Positions 1 to 7,823 of a stretch of DNA of 64,000 bases are shown in pieces. Positions within the stretch are counted from its first letter, which is position 1, and every line of letters begins with the position of its first letter. The translations under genes were made by a program, and so were the position numbers. The notes beneath the pieces were generated by a model. That model was not told where the DNA came from, did no database searches, and saw nothing but the letters and a program-made list of their open reading frames with translations. This DNA is from Pedobacter sp. W3I1 (GTDB lineage Bacteria; Bacteroidota; Bacteroidia; Sphingobacteriales; Sphingobacteriaceae). The DNA lies in assembly GCF_030816015.1 (NCBI RefSeq), contig NZ_JAUSXN010000001.1:868001-932000 (forward strand), given 5' to 3'.

Positions 1-284
1 AATGGGCGCAGGTAAAAGGTAAAACCGAGAATGATTTAATGAAATTACCTTTCGGGCAGGTGTTTAATTTTCGCCCGGGTTTTATTAAGCCACTGCCAGG
101 ACAAAAATACGCACATAAATTTTATAAATATATCAATTGGTTATTTCCTATTGGAAGAGCCGTTTTTCCAGGTGGATTTTGCACCATGGCAGAGCTGGCG
201 AATGCCATGATTAATACTTTAAGCCATAATGGCGAGCGGAGAGTTTTAGAAGGAAAAGACATTATTACCTTATCAAAAGAATAA
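1..284 (+). CDS. C-terminal part of a NAD(P)-binding epimerase-like protein (5' end outside window)
   Basis: The reading frame is open from base 3, so the gene begins left of the window and only about 93 C-terminal residues are visible. An internal ATG at 39 is not the true start because the frame upstream is open and reads like the same protein (VKGKTEN before MKLPFGQ). The stretch with RPGFIKP, then a hydrophobic WLFP segment and MAELANAM, resembles the C-terminus of short Rossmann-fold NAD(P)-dependent epimerase-like proteins of Bacteroidota. The N-terminal glycine-rich nucleotide motif is not visible, so the family call rests on resemblance of the tail only. The stop codon lies inside a terminator-like inverted repeat. 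Confidence 0.55.
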   Translation, partial: WAQVKGKTENDLMKLPFGQVFNFRPGFIKPLPGQKYAHKFYKYINWLFPIGRAVFPGGFCTMAELANAMINTLSHNGERRVLEGKDIITLSKE

Positions 285-317
285 GCCCAGGTACTGCAAT
301 GAGTTCCTGGGCTTATT
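280..317. terminator. Bidirectional terminator-like hairpin
   Basis: A perfect 12-base inverted repeat (AATAAGCCCAGG at 280-291 and its complement at 306-317) with a 14-base loop overlaps the stop codon of the upstream gene. It lies between two convergent genes, so it could end transcription from both sides. Confidence 0.6.
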
Positions 318-369
318 AATCCTCAGCTGATTAAGGACTAGTTTAGGTTTGGTTGTTTATTTTAAAGGT

Positions 370-1131
370 TTAATATAAGGCTGCAACAGCATTTTTATCT
401 TTTGTAGATAATACAGTAGCACCCGATCCACATTGGCCACCATTCATCAGTGATAAAGCATCTGTTCCGGTAACACCAGGAACATTTGTAGCTGTAGATT
501 CGCCCTGAGCTGACCAATTTGTATGGCGCAAGGAAATATTATGACCAAATTCATGGCATATTGTTCTTGCACGTTGAGCAAATGAATTGCCTGCAATATA
601 GTTTTTATTGATTCTAACCAAAGCACCTGCACTTCCGCCAGATGGGAATTGCCCTGAGCCACAAACACCATTTCCTAAATTTTCATCTTTGATCAGGATG
701 TCATAAGGAGCTGTAGTTACGGTGCTGAATCGCAAAGTAGAATTTGGCACAGCGTTCCATTGCGCAATTGCACTGTTGATCTCGCTGCTCATAGAAGTCA
801 TAGATGCATCTACAAAAATCCTGATATTCAGTTTTTTCGTAGCGTTTACAATGCTCCCGGTGTAATACTGCTCTGTTTTTGTGCCAGTGCCACTAGATGG
901 GATTTCCATGTTTTTTGGAAATGTAATGTCTTCTTCTACAATAAATTCATTTCCATTGTCAACAATGCTCGATGCAGGGAAACCAAGATCTTTAATGTAC
1001 TGTAAAACCTTATCGGCGTTTTTTACAGTTTCCTGTGGTTCTGTTGTTGATGATTCCTGGTTTTTTTTACAGGCTGCAAATGTTACTGCAACCATCGCAA
1101 TAATAGCGATCTGTTTTAGGTTTTTTTTCAT
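370..1131 (-). CDS. Secreted zinc metalloprotease lipoprotein, M57-like
   Basis: A 253-residue protein with a lipoprotein signal: a hydrophobic stretch at residues 7-20 ends in FAAC with Cys21, followed by the KK typical of Bacteroidota lipoproteins. The catalytic zinc motif HEFGHNISLRH at about 193-203 fits the metzincin pattern HExxHxxxxxH, with Glu194 as expected general base. A Met-turn candidate (LSLMNGG, Met229) follows, as in metzincins. The fold is consistent with the M57/HEIGH peptidases of this phylum. It is inferred to be exported and anchored by lipid; the substrate is unknown. It is a single gene, convergent with the epimerase fragment and separated from it by a hairpin terminator. 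Confidence 0.8.
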   Translation of the reverse strand: MKKNLKQIAIIAMVAVTFAACKKNQESSTTEPQETVKNADKVLQYIKDLGFPASSIVDNGNEFIVEEDITFPKNMEIPSSGTGTKTEQYYTGSIVNATKKLNIRIFVDASMTSMSSEINSAIAQWNAVPNSTLRFSTVTTAPYDILIKDENLGNGVCGSGQFPSGGSAGALVRINKNYIAGNSFAQRARTICHEFGHNISLRHTNWSAQGESTATNVPGVTGTDALSLMNGGQCGSGATVLSTKDKNAVAALY

Positions 1132-1437
1132 GAAGTTTAAGTTAGTTGGTCCTTAATAGCTGATAAAACAAATGTAACAGAACATGTTACATTAATATCC
1201 GGCCTAAGTATTATTTTACACGAAAACTTAATTAGTATAGTGTGTAATGTTTTAAAGTTAAATTTGTATTTAAAAATTTACACCAACAGTCTGTTTTATG
1301 TGGTGATATTTTAGCCGGATTAATTTATAATCGAAAATAAAGTGTAACGGTACCGCTGGTAAATCGGAAAAAAAGCATAGTACTAGTTAATTCTTCTTAC
1401 CTTACCAAATTATGGCCAAAAGCCCAAATTTTATAGT
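1132..1437. other. Intergenic region, divergent promoters expected
   Basis: About 306 AT-rich bases lie between the divergent protease and the 105-residue hypothetical gene. Nothing beyond ordinary upstream sequence was recognised; no exact TAnnTTTG with a good -33 partner could be assigned with confidence. Confidence 0.3.
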
Positions 1438-1755
1438 ATGCAAAATGAGAGTATAGCCTTGCAGGCTAAGGTATTTTTATATCATTTAAATAATGCCAAC
1501 AACGAAAATGGCCTTCGGGCTAAAGAATCGTGGAAGTTTAGTCAGGTAAGTGAGCAGGGAAAGGCTGACATCGAACACAATTTCTTCCCTACTGTTTCTG
1601 TTCAGGTAGATCCAAAAAAGATACATGATTTTGCAGCGAGTGTATTATCGCAGCTTAAAGAGCAACCTAAAGTTAATGTGCCCGATCTTAATGTTAGTAT
1701 CCAAACCGGATCAGAATATTTTATCGCCTTTTCTCCTGACAGGGTGATTAGGTAA
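1438..1755 (+). CDS. Hypothetical protein, 105 aa
   Basis: A small soluble protein without signal peptide or membrane segment. I do not recognise a family. The composition is ordinary for a coding gene, with mixed charged and hydrophobic positions, and the C-terminal half (VDPKKIHDFAASVLSQLKEQ, then alternating hydrophobic residues) suggests an alpha/beta fold. It stands alone between the protease and the DinB gene; a short TA-dinucleotide run (about 1796-1812) lies downstream. It could be a real small gene conserved in the genus, but this rests only on codon-like composition. Confidence 0.5.
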   Translation: MQNESIALQAKVFLYHLNNANNENGLRAKESWKFSQVSEQGKADIEHNFFPTVSVQVDPKKIHDFAASVLSQLKEQPKVNVPDLNVSIQTGSEYFIAFSPDRVIR

Positions 1756-1922
1756 GATTGGCATTACGCGGAATTATTTAGCATTCTTTTAAGAATATAT
1801 ATATATATATCCCTTAATCGCAGTAAATTTAGCTGGAGAAAAATTTTTTCAGATGAATTTTTACACTGCCATAGGGTTGTCAGTGGCCTGTATTTTCTTT
1901 GTGTAACTAAAACAAAAAAGAT

Positions 1923-2447
1923 ATGGTACAGGAACAATTATTCGCAGAAACAATGGAAGAAACTTCCCTTGTGTATTTAATGAAAAATTATGCAAACTAT
2001 AATTTCTGGGCAAATTTAACCCTGGTAAATTGGTTAAAAAAACATGCGGAACAACTATTGGACCAGGAGGTGTTATCGAGTTTTAAAAGTGTAAAGTTAA
2101 CCCTTGCCCATATTTTGCAGGCACAGGAATATTGGTATTCAATTCTTACTAAAACCGAATTTGAATTTCGCGAATATGGAAGTTTGACCGATATTTTTGA
2201 TGCGCTGTTAAAACAGTCAGAAAACTTAGCCGTTTATATTACTGCAATCAGTGAAGATAGATTTAATGAAAAAACAGAAATTCAAAGTCCCTGGTTTACT
2301 TCCGACTTTCAGAATTTTGAATATGTGTTACACGTTTTCAATCACAGTACCTACCACCGTGGCCAGATTATTACCATCTGCCATAATTTAGGAATAACAG
2401 GTGCTCCTATGACGGATTATAACTTCTATAATGTAATGGCGAAATAA
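1923..2447 (+). CDS. DinB family protein (putative metal-dependent)
   Basis: A 174-residue protein with the layout of the DinB/YfiT-like four-helix bundle. The expected metal-binding histidines are visible: His63 in LAHILQAQEYW, and His141 and His145 in FNHSTYHRGQI, the last being the typical HxxxHRGQ signature near the C-terminus. Family members are damage- or stress-induced putative metal-dependent hydrolases or thiol transferases whose substrates are mostly unknown. There is no signal peptide, so it is cytoplasmic. An alternative start at Met11 is possible. The gene is monocistronic and followed by a strong hairpin. Confidence 0.85.
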   Translation: MVQEQLFAETMEETSLVYLMKNYANYNFWANLTLVNWLKKHAEQLLDQEVLSSFKSVKLTLAHILQAQEYWYSILTKTEFEFREYGSLTDIFDALLKQSENLAVYITAISEDRFNEKTEIQSPWFTSDFQNFEYVLHVFNHSTYHRGQIITICHNLGITGAPMTDYNFYNVMAK

Positions 2448-2464
2448 AATCGTTAATTAAGCCA

Positions 2465-2511
2465 AACCTTGTCGAAAGTTTCATCATATTCCATGAACTT
2501 TCGACAAGGTT
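2465..2511. terminator. Long-stem hairpin terminator
   Basis: A 16-base perfect inverted repeat (2465-2480 with 2496-2511, core CCTTGTCGAAAGTT) with a 15-base loop follows the DinB gene and precedes the end of a minus-strand small ORF. It suits a bidirectional terminator. Confidence 0.6.
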
Positions 2512-2539
2512 ATTCCGGCATCTTTCATTCAGGTGCTAA

Positions 2540-2719
2540 TTATTTTTTATTATCGTACTTTCTTTGATTGTCTTTGTTGGAAGTTTGATCTGACCGTTGA
2601 CCACCGCCATTGGTTATCCCCTGCATTTTTTTATCCGTTTTAAAATCGTGATTAGCCCGATCAGCTATTGAACTGCCTTGAACCGTTGGATTGTTTTTGG
2701 GTGTGCTCGTATTTTTCAT
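2540..2719 (-). CDS. Small hydrophilic protein, 59 aa
   Basis: An ATG at 2719 (minus) opens a 59-residue frame ending in TAA at 2540. The product begins MKNTSTPKNNPT and is rich in Asn, Lys, Gln, Asp, Ser and Gly, with no hydrophobic core. This resembles the short disordered hydrophilic proteins common in Pedobacter-like genomes. Support is the clean frame, the biased composition and the hairpin at 2465-2511 placed as a terminator 3' of it. No function is assigned. Confidence 0.45.
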   Translation of the reverse strand: MKNTSTPKNNPTVQGSSIADRANHDFKTDKKMQGITNGGGQRSDQTSNKDNQRKYDNKK

Positions 2720-3505
2720 AACTCAAAGATTTAGTGAATAAATTGCGGAGCGCTATGGTAACAACCAATGTGGGATTGGATATGTTTTGATTTTTTGAAT
2801 TTGTTTGTTATTTCGAGCGGAGAGCAGCGCGAATATTCGTCATTGCAAGAAAGAATGAAAGCCTTCCAGCTTTTCCTATTGTGTGGACACATTTCTGTTA
2901 GCTGCATTTGTTTTTATAGCACATATTCCTAAGCGATCGTCATGCTGTCCCGAATCTTCGCGATCAGCATCTTTCCCGCCATTAACTGGTACTGATTCCT
3001 TAAGAAGCATAGTTTTGGGGACAAATATTGATTTATTCCGCTCTTTGCCGCGGGGGCATGGTACTTTGGAGCGCCAAAGTACCCAAAGCGCTTTGTCAAT
3101 CCAGCAATGTGGCTTCTCATCGCCCCACGCTCATCAAAAAAACAGTGGCACTTCGTTTTGTGTTCAATATATATTAAACTTTGAATTCAGTGCTAATGAA
3201 CACAAAACCACTGCGTTTCAGGTTTGGTAATGCTATTTGGACCATTGTGCACCTATTTTTTTGATTCTCCCGCCACTTGGGATTGACGGCGTCCTTTGGT
3301 AAAGACTGTGGTTTTATTAAAGCTAGCTAGCATGATGCACAAACCATTCTTAAAAAGATGTGTCCACACGATTTTTGTGGAAAGCAATCTTAACACCGTG
3401 GCGATAATCCTGGTTTAAGATTGCTTCGTCGGCTGAAAAGCCTTCTCGCAATGAATACTGTTATGAACCAATGGCCAATGAACTAATGACTAATGAACCA
3501 AATTA
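2720..3505. repeat. Long non-coding gap with dispersed-repeat remnants
   Basis: No convincing gene lies here. The sequence contains fragments typical of dispersed intergenic repeats: a CGTCATGCTG segment near 2939 that resembles the start of the three-stem element at 52223-52288, a perfect 10-base inverted repeat with a 4-base loop (GGTACTTTGG at 3060-3069 and its complement at 3074-3083), and a stretch around 3410-3460 with AGATTGCTTCGTCGG and CTTCTCGCAATGA. The pieces look like decayed repeat copies rather than regulatory DNA of either neighbour. Confidence 0.45.
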
Positions 3506-4207
3506 CTAGTACAACAAAAATATAGTGGGCTGTTTATGAAGATCAATTTCCTCTTTACGCCAATTGTAAACACTTTGTGTTTTAATAAATTCGTCTTCTG
3601 CGGTGAGGTTGCTGGCTACACAAACCTGTGTATTGGGTTTGCAGCTTTTCAGCACTTCTTCAAAAAGCTGGTTATTGCGGAAAGGTGTTTCGATGAATAT
3701 CTGTGTTTGTTTGTAACGGCTTGCCGATAAATCTAAATCTTTAATCCGTTTGGTGCGCTGTTCTTTATCAATTGGTAAATAGCCCCAAAATGCGAAACTC
3801 TGTCCGTTAAAACCCGATGCCATTAATGCCAGTAAAATTGAACTTGGACCTACCAATGGCACCACTTTAATACCGCGTTTATGTGCTTCGGCAACAATAT
3901 CAGCCCCGGGATCGGCAATGCCAGGACAACCGGCTTCGCTCATTAAGCCTACATCTTTTCCGGCGGAAAGCTCAACAAAAAACTGACCTAAATCTGTCCG
4001 GTTATGTTTGCCATAGTCATGCACGATTAAATCTTTCTGTGGCGTTTTTAAACCAGCCTCTTTTAAAAACCGACGGGCTGTTTTACTATTTTCTACTATG
4101 TAGGTATCAATCTGGTTAATGGTATCAACCAAATAAGGGGTAAAAGTTTTGTGAGCTACCTCTTCAGCCAATGGTACGGGAATAAGGTATAAAGTGCCTT
4201 TTTGCAT
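3506..4207 (-). CDS. RsmI-like SAM-dependent methyltransferase (tetrapyrrole methylase fold)
   Basis: A 233-residue protein of the tetrapyrrole methylase superfamily. Visible family motifs are GTLYLIPVPL at the N-terminus, the glycine-rich MSEAGCPGIADPGADIV at about 95-111, VGPSSILLALMASG near 120-132 and IFIETPFRNN near 170. This pattern is that of RsmI, which 2'-O-methylates C1402 of 16S rRNA, but the protein is shorter than classical RsmI (near 280 residues) and lacks its C-terminal extension. Bacteroidota often carry such a short paralogue. The exact substrate is therefore uncertain. It is cytoplasmic and a single gene on the minus strand. Confidence 0.8.
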   Translation of the reverse strand: MQKGTLYLIPVPLAEEVAHKTFTPYLVDTINQIDTYIVENSKTARRFLKEAGLKTPQKDLIVHDYGKHNRTDLGQFFVELSAGKDVGLMSEAGCPGIADPGADIVAEAHKRGIKVVPLVGPSSILLALMASGFNGQSFAFWGYLPIDKEQRTKRIKDLDLSASRYKQTQIFIETPFRNNQLFEEVLKSCKPNTQVCVASNLTAEDEFIKTQSVYNWRKEEIDLHKQPTIFLLY

Positions 4208-4485
4208 GCTACAAAAATACTCACAAAAAATAGAATTTAAGTTCTAAAGTTTGTGGTACTGGCAATATAATCTCTTTTGTAAACAGTGGTGTAGCAAATT
4301 TTATTTCTAACTGACTTATTTTCTGCACAATTAAACTTGGCTTAAAACGTTAAATATTAGTTAAATATGCCTTGTATGGCAATATTTGAAGGAAAATACA
4401 GAAACTATGCATGCATATTAAACCTTCTGCATTTTTGGTTCTCTAATTGATACACACACATTAGGTTATTAAAATAAACACACAA

Positions 4486-6165
4486 ATGAAAACACTGAAA
4501 TCTACGGCACTTGTGCTGGGGCTATTTGCGCTCCTTGCCGGAACCACAACCCTCGTCAGGGCACAAGACTATCAAAACGATTACCAGGACGATGGTTATA
4601 GCACTGGCAATGTTTCTTTACAGACTTTTTACGATGAACTTTCGCCTTATGGCACCTGGATACAAGATCCTCAATATGGATATGTTTGGCGCCCGGATGT
4701 AGATCAAAACGAATTTCGTCCATATTATACAAACGGACGTTGGGCCATGACTGAATACGGTAATACATGGGTTTCCAATTACGATTGGGGTTGGGCACCT
4801 TTCCATTATGGCCGTTGGGTAATTAACAGTTACAGGCAATGGATCTGGTTACCTGATACCAATTGGGGACCTGCCTGGGTAGACTGGAGAAGTGGTGATG
4901 GTTATTACGGATGGGCTCCAATGGCGCCAAGTATCAATATTAATTTGAGCTTTGGCCGTCGTTACTCGGTACCAGAATTCTGCTGGAACTTTATTCCACA
5001 GCGTAATATCTACATCAATGTGTTTCCTAGGTATGATTACGGTCGCAACAATGTATATATCCGCAATACCACCATTATCAATAATACTTATGTATATAAC
5101 AGAAGAACATATTATGGTGGCCCGAGAGTTGAAGATATTAGACGTGCAACCAACAGGGATGTAACCGTTTATAGATATTCACAAGGTTCCAGACCAGGCG
5201 CAAGCAGGATTAATAGCAGGGAGGTATCTATTTACAGACCTAGACCAGAGCGTAATGCTGACAACCGTAGTGCGGCTCCCCGCAAATTTGAACAAGGCAA
5301 TGCTGGCATTAGCAGAGGCGGAAGGAATGAAGGTAATACCAATCGCGATCAAAGAGGCGGTAATAACAATACTACTGACAACCGTTTTGGATCGAGAGGA
5401 GATAACCGTACTGCACAACCTGATCGGAACAACGGTACCATAAGCAGAGATAATAATAATCAACCTAATAACAGGGGTGAAGTTTATAACAGAGATGCTA
5501 ATGGACGTGCTAATCGTGGAAATGCCAATGGTATAGACGGAAGAAACGGACAAGAAAATGTAAACCGTGGTCAGGATCAACAACGTTTGGAGCAGATGAG
5601 GCAACAGCGTACTCAGCAAGACCGTATGAGCCAGGATCAGCAACGTACACAGCGCGATGTGCAAACACAGCAACGTGGTCAGATAGATCAGCAACAACGT
5701 GCGGCCCAAATGGAGCAACAAAGAGCACAGCGTAACGAGCAGTTTCAACAACAGCGAACACAACGTGATGCTCAGGTACAGCAACAACGTAATGAGCAGA
5801 TGCAACAGCAGCGTGCGCAACAAGCCCAGACCCAACAACAGGAAAGGACCCAACGCGATGCACAGATGCAACAACAGCGCAGTGAGCAAATGCAACAACA
5901 ACGTGCACAACAGGCCCAGGCTCAACAGCAGGAAAGAGCACAACGCGATGCTCAGGCACAACAGCAACGTGCGCAACAACAGCAGCAGGAACGTACACAG
6001 CGTGATGCCCAGGCTCAACAACAAAGAGCACAGCAACAGCAGCAACAAATGCAGCAAAGACAGGAACAACGAAGAACAGAAGCACCACCACAACAACAGC
6101 AACAAAGAGGTGGTGAAAGAAGCGGCTCTGAAGGAGGAAGACCATCAAGAGGTGGTAGAGGATAG
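4486..6165 (+). CDS. DUF6600 exported protein with long Gln/Arg-rich tail
   Basis: A 559-residue protein. Residues 1-26 are a signal peptide ending in VRA before QDYQ. Residues about 40-160 carry aromatic-rich repeats (SPYGTW, YGYVWRP, WGWAPFHYGRW, YGWAPMAP) typical of DUF6600 proteins. A middle Asn/Arg/Gly-rich linker leads into about 180 residues dominated by Gln, Arg, Ala and Met in short repeating blocks such as QQQRAQ and TQRDAQ, then an RGGRG end. The tail should be disordered or coiled and strongly basic. It is inferred to be periplasmic or surface-located. The CAA/CAG/CGT repeats create long open frames in other frames, which are artefacts. A clear terminator follows. Confidence 0.8.
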   Translation: MKTLKSTALVLGLFALLAGTTTLVRAQDYQNDYQDDGYSTGNVSLQTFYDELSPYGTWIQDPQYGYVWRPDVDQNEFRPYYTNGRWAMTEYGNTWVSNYDWGWAPFHYGRWVINSYRQWIWLPDTNWGPAWVDWRSGDGYYGWAPMAPSININLSFGRRYSVPEFCWNFIPQRNIYINVFPRYDYGRNNVYIRNTTIINNTYVYNRRTYYGGPRVEDIRRATNRDVTVYRYSQGSRPGASRINSREVSIYRPRPERNADNRSAAPRKFEQGNAGISRGGRNEGNTNRDQRGGNNNTTDNRFGSRGDNRTAQPDRNNGTISRDNNNQPNNRGEVYNRDANGRANRGNANGIDGRNGQENVNRGQDQQRLEQMRQQRTQQDRMSQDQQRTQRDVQTQQRGQIDQQQRAAQMEQQRAQRNEQFQQQRTQRDAQVQQQRNEQMQQQRAQQAQTQQQERTQRDAQMQQQRSEQMQQQRAQQAQAQQQERAQRDAQAQQQRAQQQQQERTQRDAQAQQQRAQQQQQQMQQRQEQRRTEAPPQQQQQRGGERSGSEGGRPSRGGRG

Positions 6166-6171
6166 ATTGAT

Positions 6172-6198
6172 AGTCCCGATGAAAATCGGGACTTTTTT
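6172..6198 (+). terminator. Rho-independent terminator of the DUF6600 gene
   Basis: A 9-base perfect stem (AGTCCCGAT 6172-6180, ATCGGGACT 6185-6193) with a GAAA tetraloop is followed by a T run, seven bases after the stop codon. Confidence 0.85.
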
Positions 6199-6245
6199 AT
6201 TTAAAAGGCTATAACTTTAATAGCAAGGTGTTGAAAATTAGTTAG

Positions 6246-6675
6246 TTGCAGAAAACTGCTCTCCTAATCGTTTTATAATCTTTATTTGAAAATGAACGTT
6301 CAGTACTGCTTCGGAAGCAGCAGTCCCGTTATCCGCTATAGCTCCAATGAATCCCGATGTAAAATCGGGAGGAGGCTGCCGCTGCTACCGGGTTTAGAAA
6401 CAAAGGTTTGTGCAAAAAATAGCAGTTCTCCATATGGATGAGGTATTAATTTAACGCCCAGTTATTAATAGTAGCATGATCAGACCTATCTAGACCCGAT
6501 TGGAGTGAGCACGCAATCCCAGTTTTCAACTGGGATAAGTAAAACGGAAAGCGGGAAGACACCCAAATAGTTGTAGGAAGCCGCTCTCCTAGTCATTTTA
6601 TATCTTTATCAAGAGTGTAAATGAACATTCAGTGCTGTTGGGAAACAGCAGGCACTTTATATACTAGCTCTACCA
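6246..6675. repeat. Two degenerate copies of a dispersed intergenic repeat
   Basis: Segments 6246-6350 and 6577-6675 share a common order of blocks: CTCTCCTA, TTTTATA, ATCTTTAT, AAATGAAC, TTCAGT, then an internal palindrome around GCAGCAGT or CAGCAGG and finally TAGCTC. The first copy continues into ATCCCGATGTAAAATCGGGA and GGAGGCTGCCG, which recur at 49371-49420. It is non-coding. Function is unknown; the conserved internal hairpins suggest structured RNA or a mobile palindrome. Confidence 0.55.
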
Positions 6676-6721
6676 GTTTTGCCCTTCGACTACGCTACCA
6701 TTGCAGATTCTTATAGAAAAA

Positions 6722-6808
6722 TCGTCATCTCGACTGTAGCTCAGCGAAATGGAGAGATCTATACCCGTTAGATTTCTCGACTACGTTGTACTCCGCTCGA
6801 AATGACGA
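6722..6808. repeat. Two-stem palindromic repeat
   Basis: Outer arms 6722-6733 and 6797-6808 (TCGTCATCTCGA and complement, 11 of 12 paired) enclose an inner stem formed by GAGAGATCT and AGATTTCTC. This layout, with GTCAT...ATGAC ends, is typical of palindromes scattered in Bacteroidota intergenic DNA. It lies at the 3' side of the HAD hydrolase gene and may help terminate it. Confidence 0.55.
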
Positions 6809-6832
6809 CACTCCGAGAAAAATATGGTTTAA

Positions 6833-7456
6833 TTACTGCCCTGCTGCGGCGTGAAGATTACTCAAATCAGTTCCCCTAAAAGTGCTTTTGGCGTTTGGAT
6901 ACAGATTTTCCGGATCGAGTAAAAAAGTACTTATCCCGAGTTCCAGTCCGAATTTAATTTCCGATTCCGCATCATCACCTATAATTAAAATATCATCTGG
7001 ATTTAAGCCATATTTGTCAATCAGCAGTTTAAAAGCTTCCTTTTTGTTGGTGGTTGAAACATCCACAACGTGTACTTCCTCAAAATCATCAGTGATGCCC
7101 AACATCTTTACTTTTGAAGTTTGCTGTTTTGAAAAACCCGCCGTTACAATAAATTTCCGGCCGCTAAGGCTTTTAATGTAATGGTAATCATTACTTATCT
7201 TTAGTGGTTTAGTTACTCCGCGGTTTTGCAGATAAGAAAGCACATCGGGCATTACTTCTTCCCTAAAACCATATTTTTTGGCCACTTTTTGAAAAGGTGT
7301 TCTGAGCATTTCCTGTTTGGCAAGCTGAAAATTTTCATTACTGATCCCTAAATCCAAACTTTCTAAGAAAGTGTATAACTCACCCATTAACAGCTCTTCG
7401 TTGGGCCTGGTAAAATAAATGGTATTGTCTAAATCGATAAAAAAAATATGTTTCAT
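6833..7456 (-). CDS. HAD family hydrolase
   Basis: A 207-residue protein when started at the Met of MKHIFFIDLDNTIYF (codon 7454-7456). An upstream in-frame ATG at 7504 would add 16 residues that do not resemble HAD proteins, so the internal start is preferred. Motif I is DLDNT (nucleophile Asp8, acid Asp10), motif II is the Thr in FIVTAGFS, and motif IV is ILIIGDDAESEIKFG. The helical cap between motifs I and II places it in subfamily I. Such enzymes hydrolyse phosphomonoesters, pyrimidine 5'-nucleotidase being one possibility, but the substrate cannot be read from sequence. It is divergent from the YtxH gene. Confidence 0.8.
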   Translation of the reverse strand: MKHIFFIDLDNTIYFTRPNEELLMGELYTFLESLDLGISNENFQLAKQEMLRTPFQKVAKKYGFREEVMPDVLSYLQNRGVTKPLKISNDYHYIKSLSGRKFIVTAGFSKQQTSKVKMLGITDDFEEVHVVDVSTTNKKEAFKLLIDKYGLNPDDILIIGDDAESEIKFGLELGISTFLLDPENLYPNAKSTFRGTDLSNLHAAAGQ

Positions 7457-7534
7457 GTAAGTGGAATGATTTATGTTGTAATAAACCAAAACAACAAGTG
7501 CCAATTAATGTTTAATTATTAAAGATTTAAAGTT

Positions 7535-7762
7535 ATGACAAAGGAAACAAAAATTATAGTAGGCGTATTAGCTGGAGCAGCACTTGGTGCAACAATCGCG
7601 TTGGCATTATCTTCAGATTCTACCAGCGATTTAAAAGGTAAAGTATCAGAGTGGTTAGCTGATATTTTAGATGCTTCCAAAGATAAATTAACAGGACTCG
7701 CGGAGAAAGCCACCAGTGTTGTAGACAAGGTTAAAGATAAAGCAGCAGAAATAAATGCGTAA
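7535..7762 (+). CDS. YtxH domain-containing small membrane protein
   Basis: A 75-residue protein. Residues about 7-26 form one glycine/alanine-zipper membrane segment (VGVLAGAALGATIALALSS), followed by an amphipathic, lysine-rich helix with repeated KVKDKA-type units. This is the YtxH pattern, general-stress small membrane proteins in many bacteria. Function is not established. The gene stands alone with its own terminator directly downstream. Confidence 0.8.
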   Translation: MTKETKIIVGVLAGAALGATIALALSSDSTSDLKGKVSEWLADILDASKDKLTGLAEKATSVVDKVKDKAAEINA

Positions 7763-7773
7763 AGAATTGGAAG

Positions 7774-7796
7774 TGCCGGAAATATCCGGCATTTTT
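7774..7796 (+). terminator. Rho-independent terminator after the YtxH gene
   Basis: A 7-base stem TGCCGGA (7774-7780) with TCCGGCA (7785-7791), loop AATA, followed by five T residues. Confidence 0.85.
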
Positions 7797-7823
7797 ATGC
7801 TATAAATTCTAACCAACATTTAA

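Noticed and set aside
1796..1812. TA-dinucleotide run as a microsatellite of interest
   Set aside because: Short simple repeat in AT-rich intergenic DNA; no link to a gene start.
2883..3230. Possible 115-residue protein
   Set aside because: It runs through repeat remnants and a palindrome, with no recognisable domain or coding-like composition.
5179..6148. Long Leu- or Val-rich open frames antisense to the DUF6600 gene
   Set aside because: They are shadows of the CAA/CAG/CGT repeats; composition is unnatural and no start signals fit.
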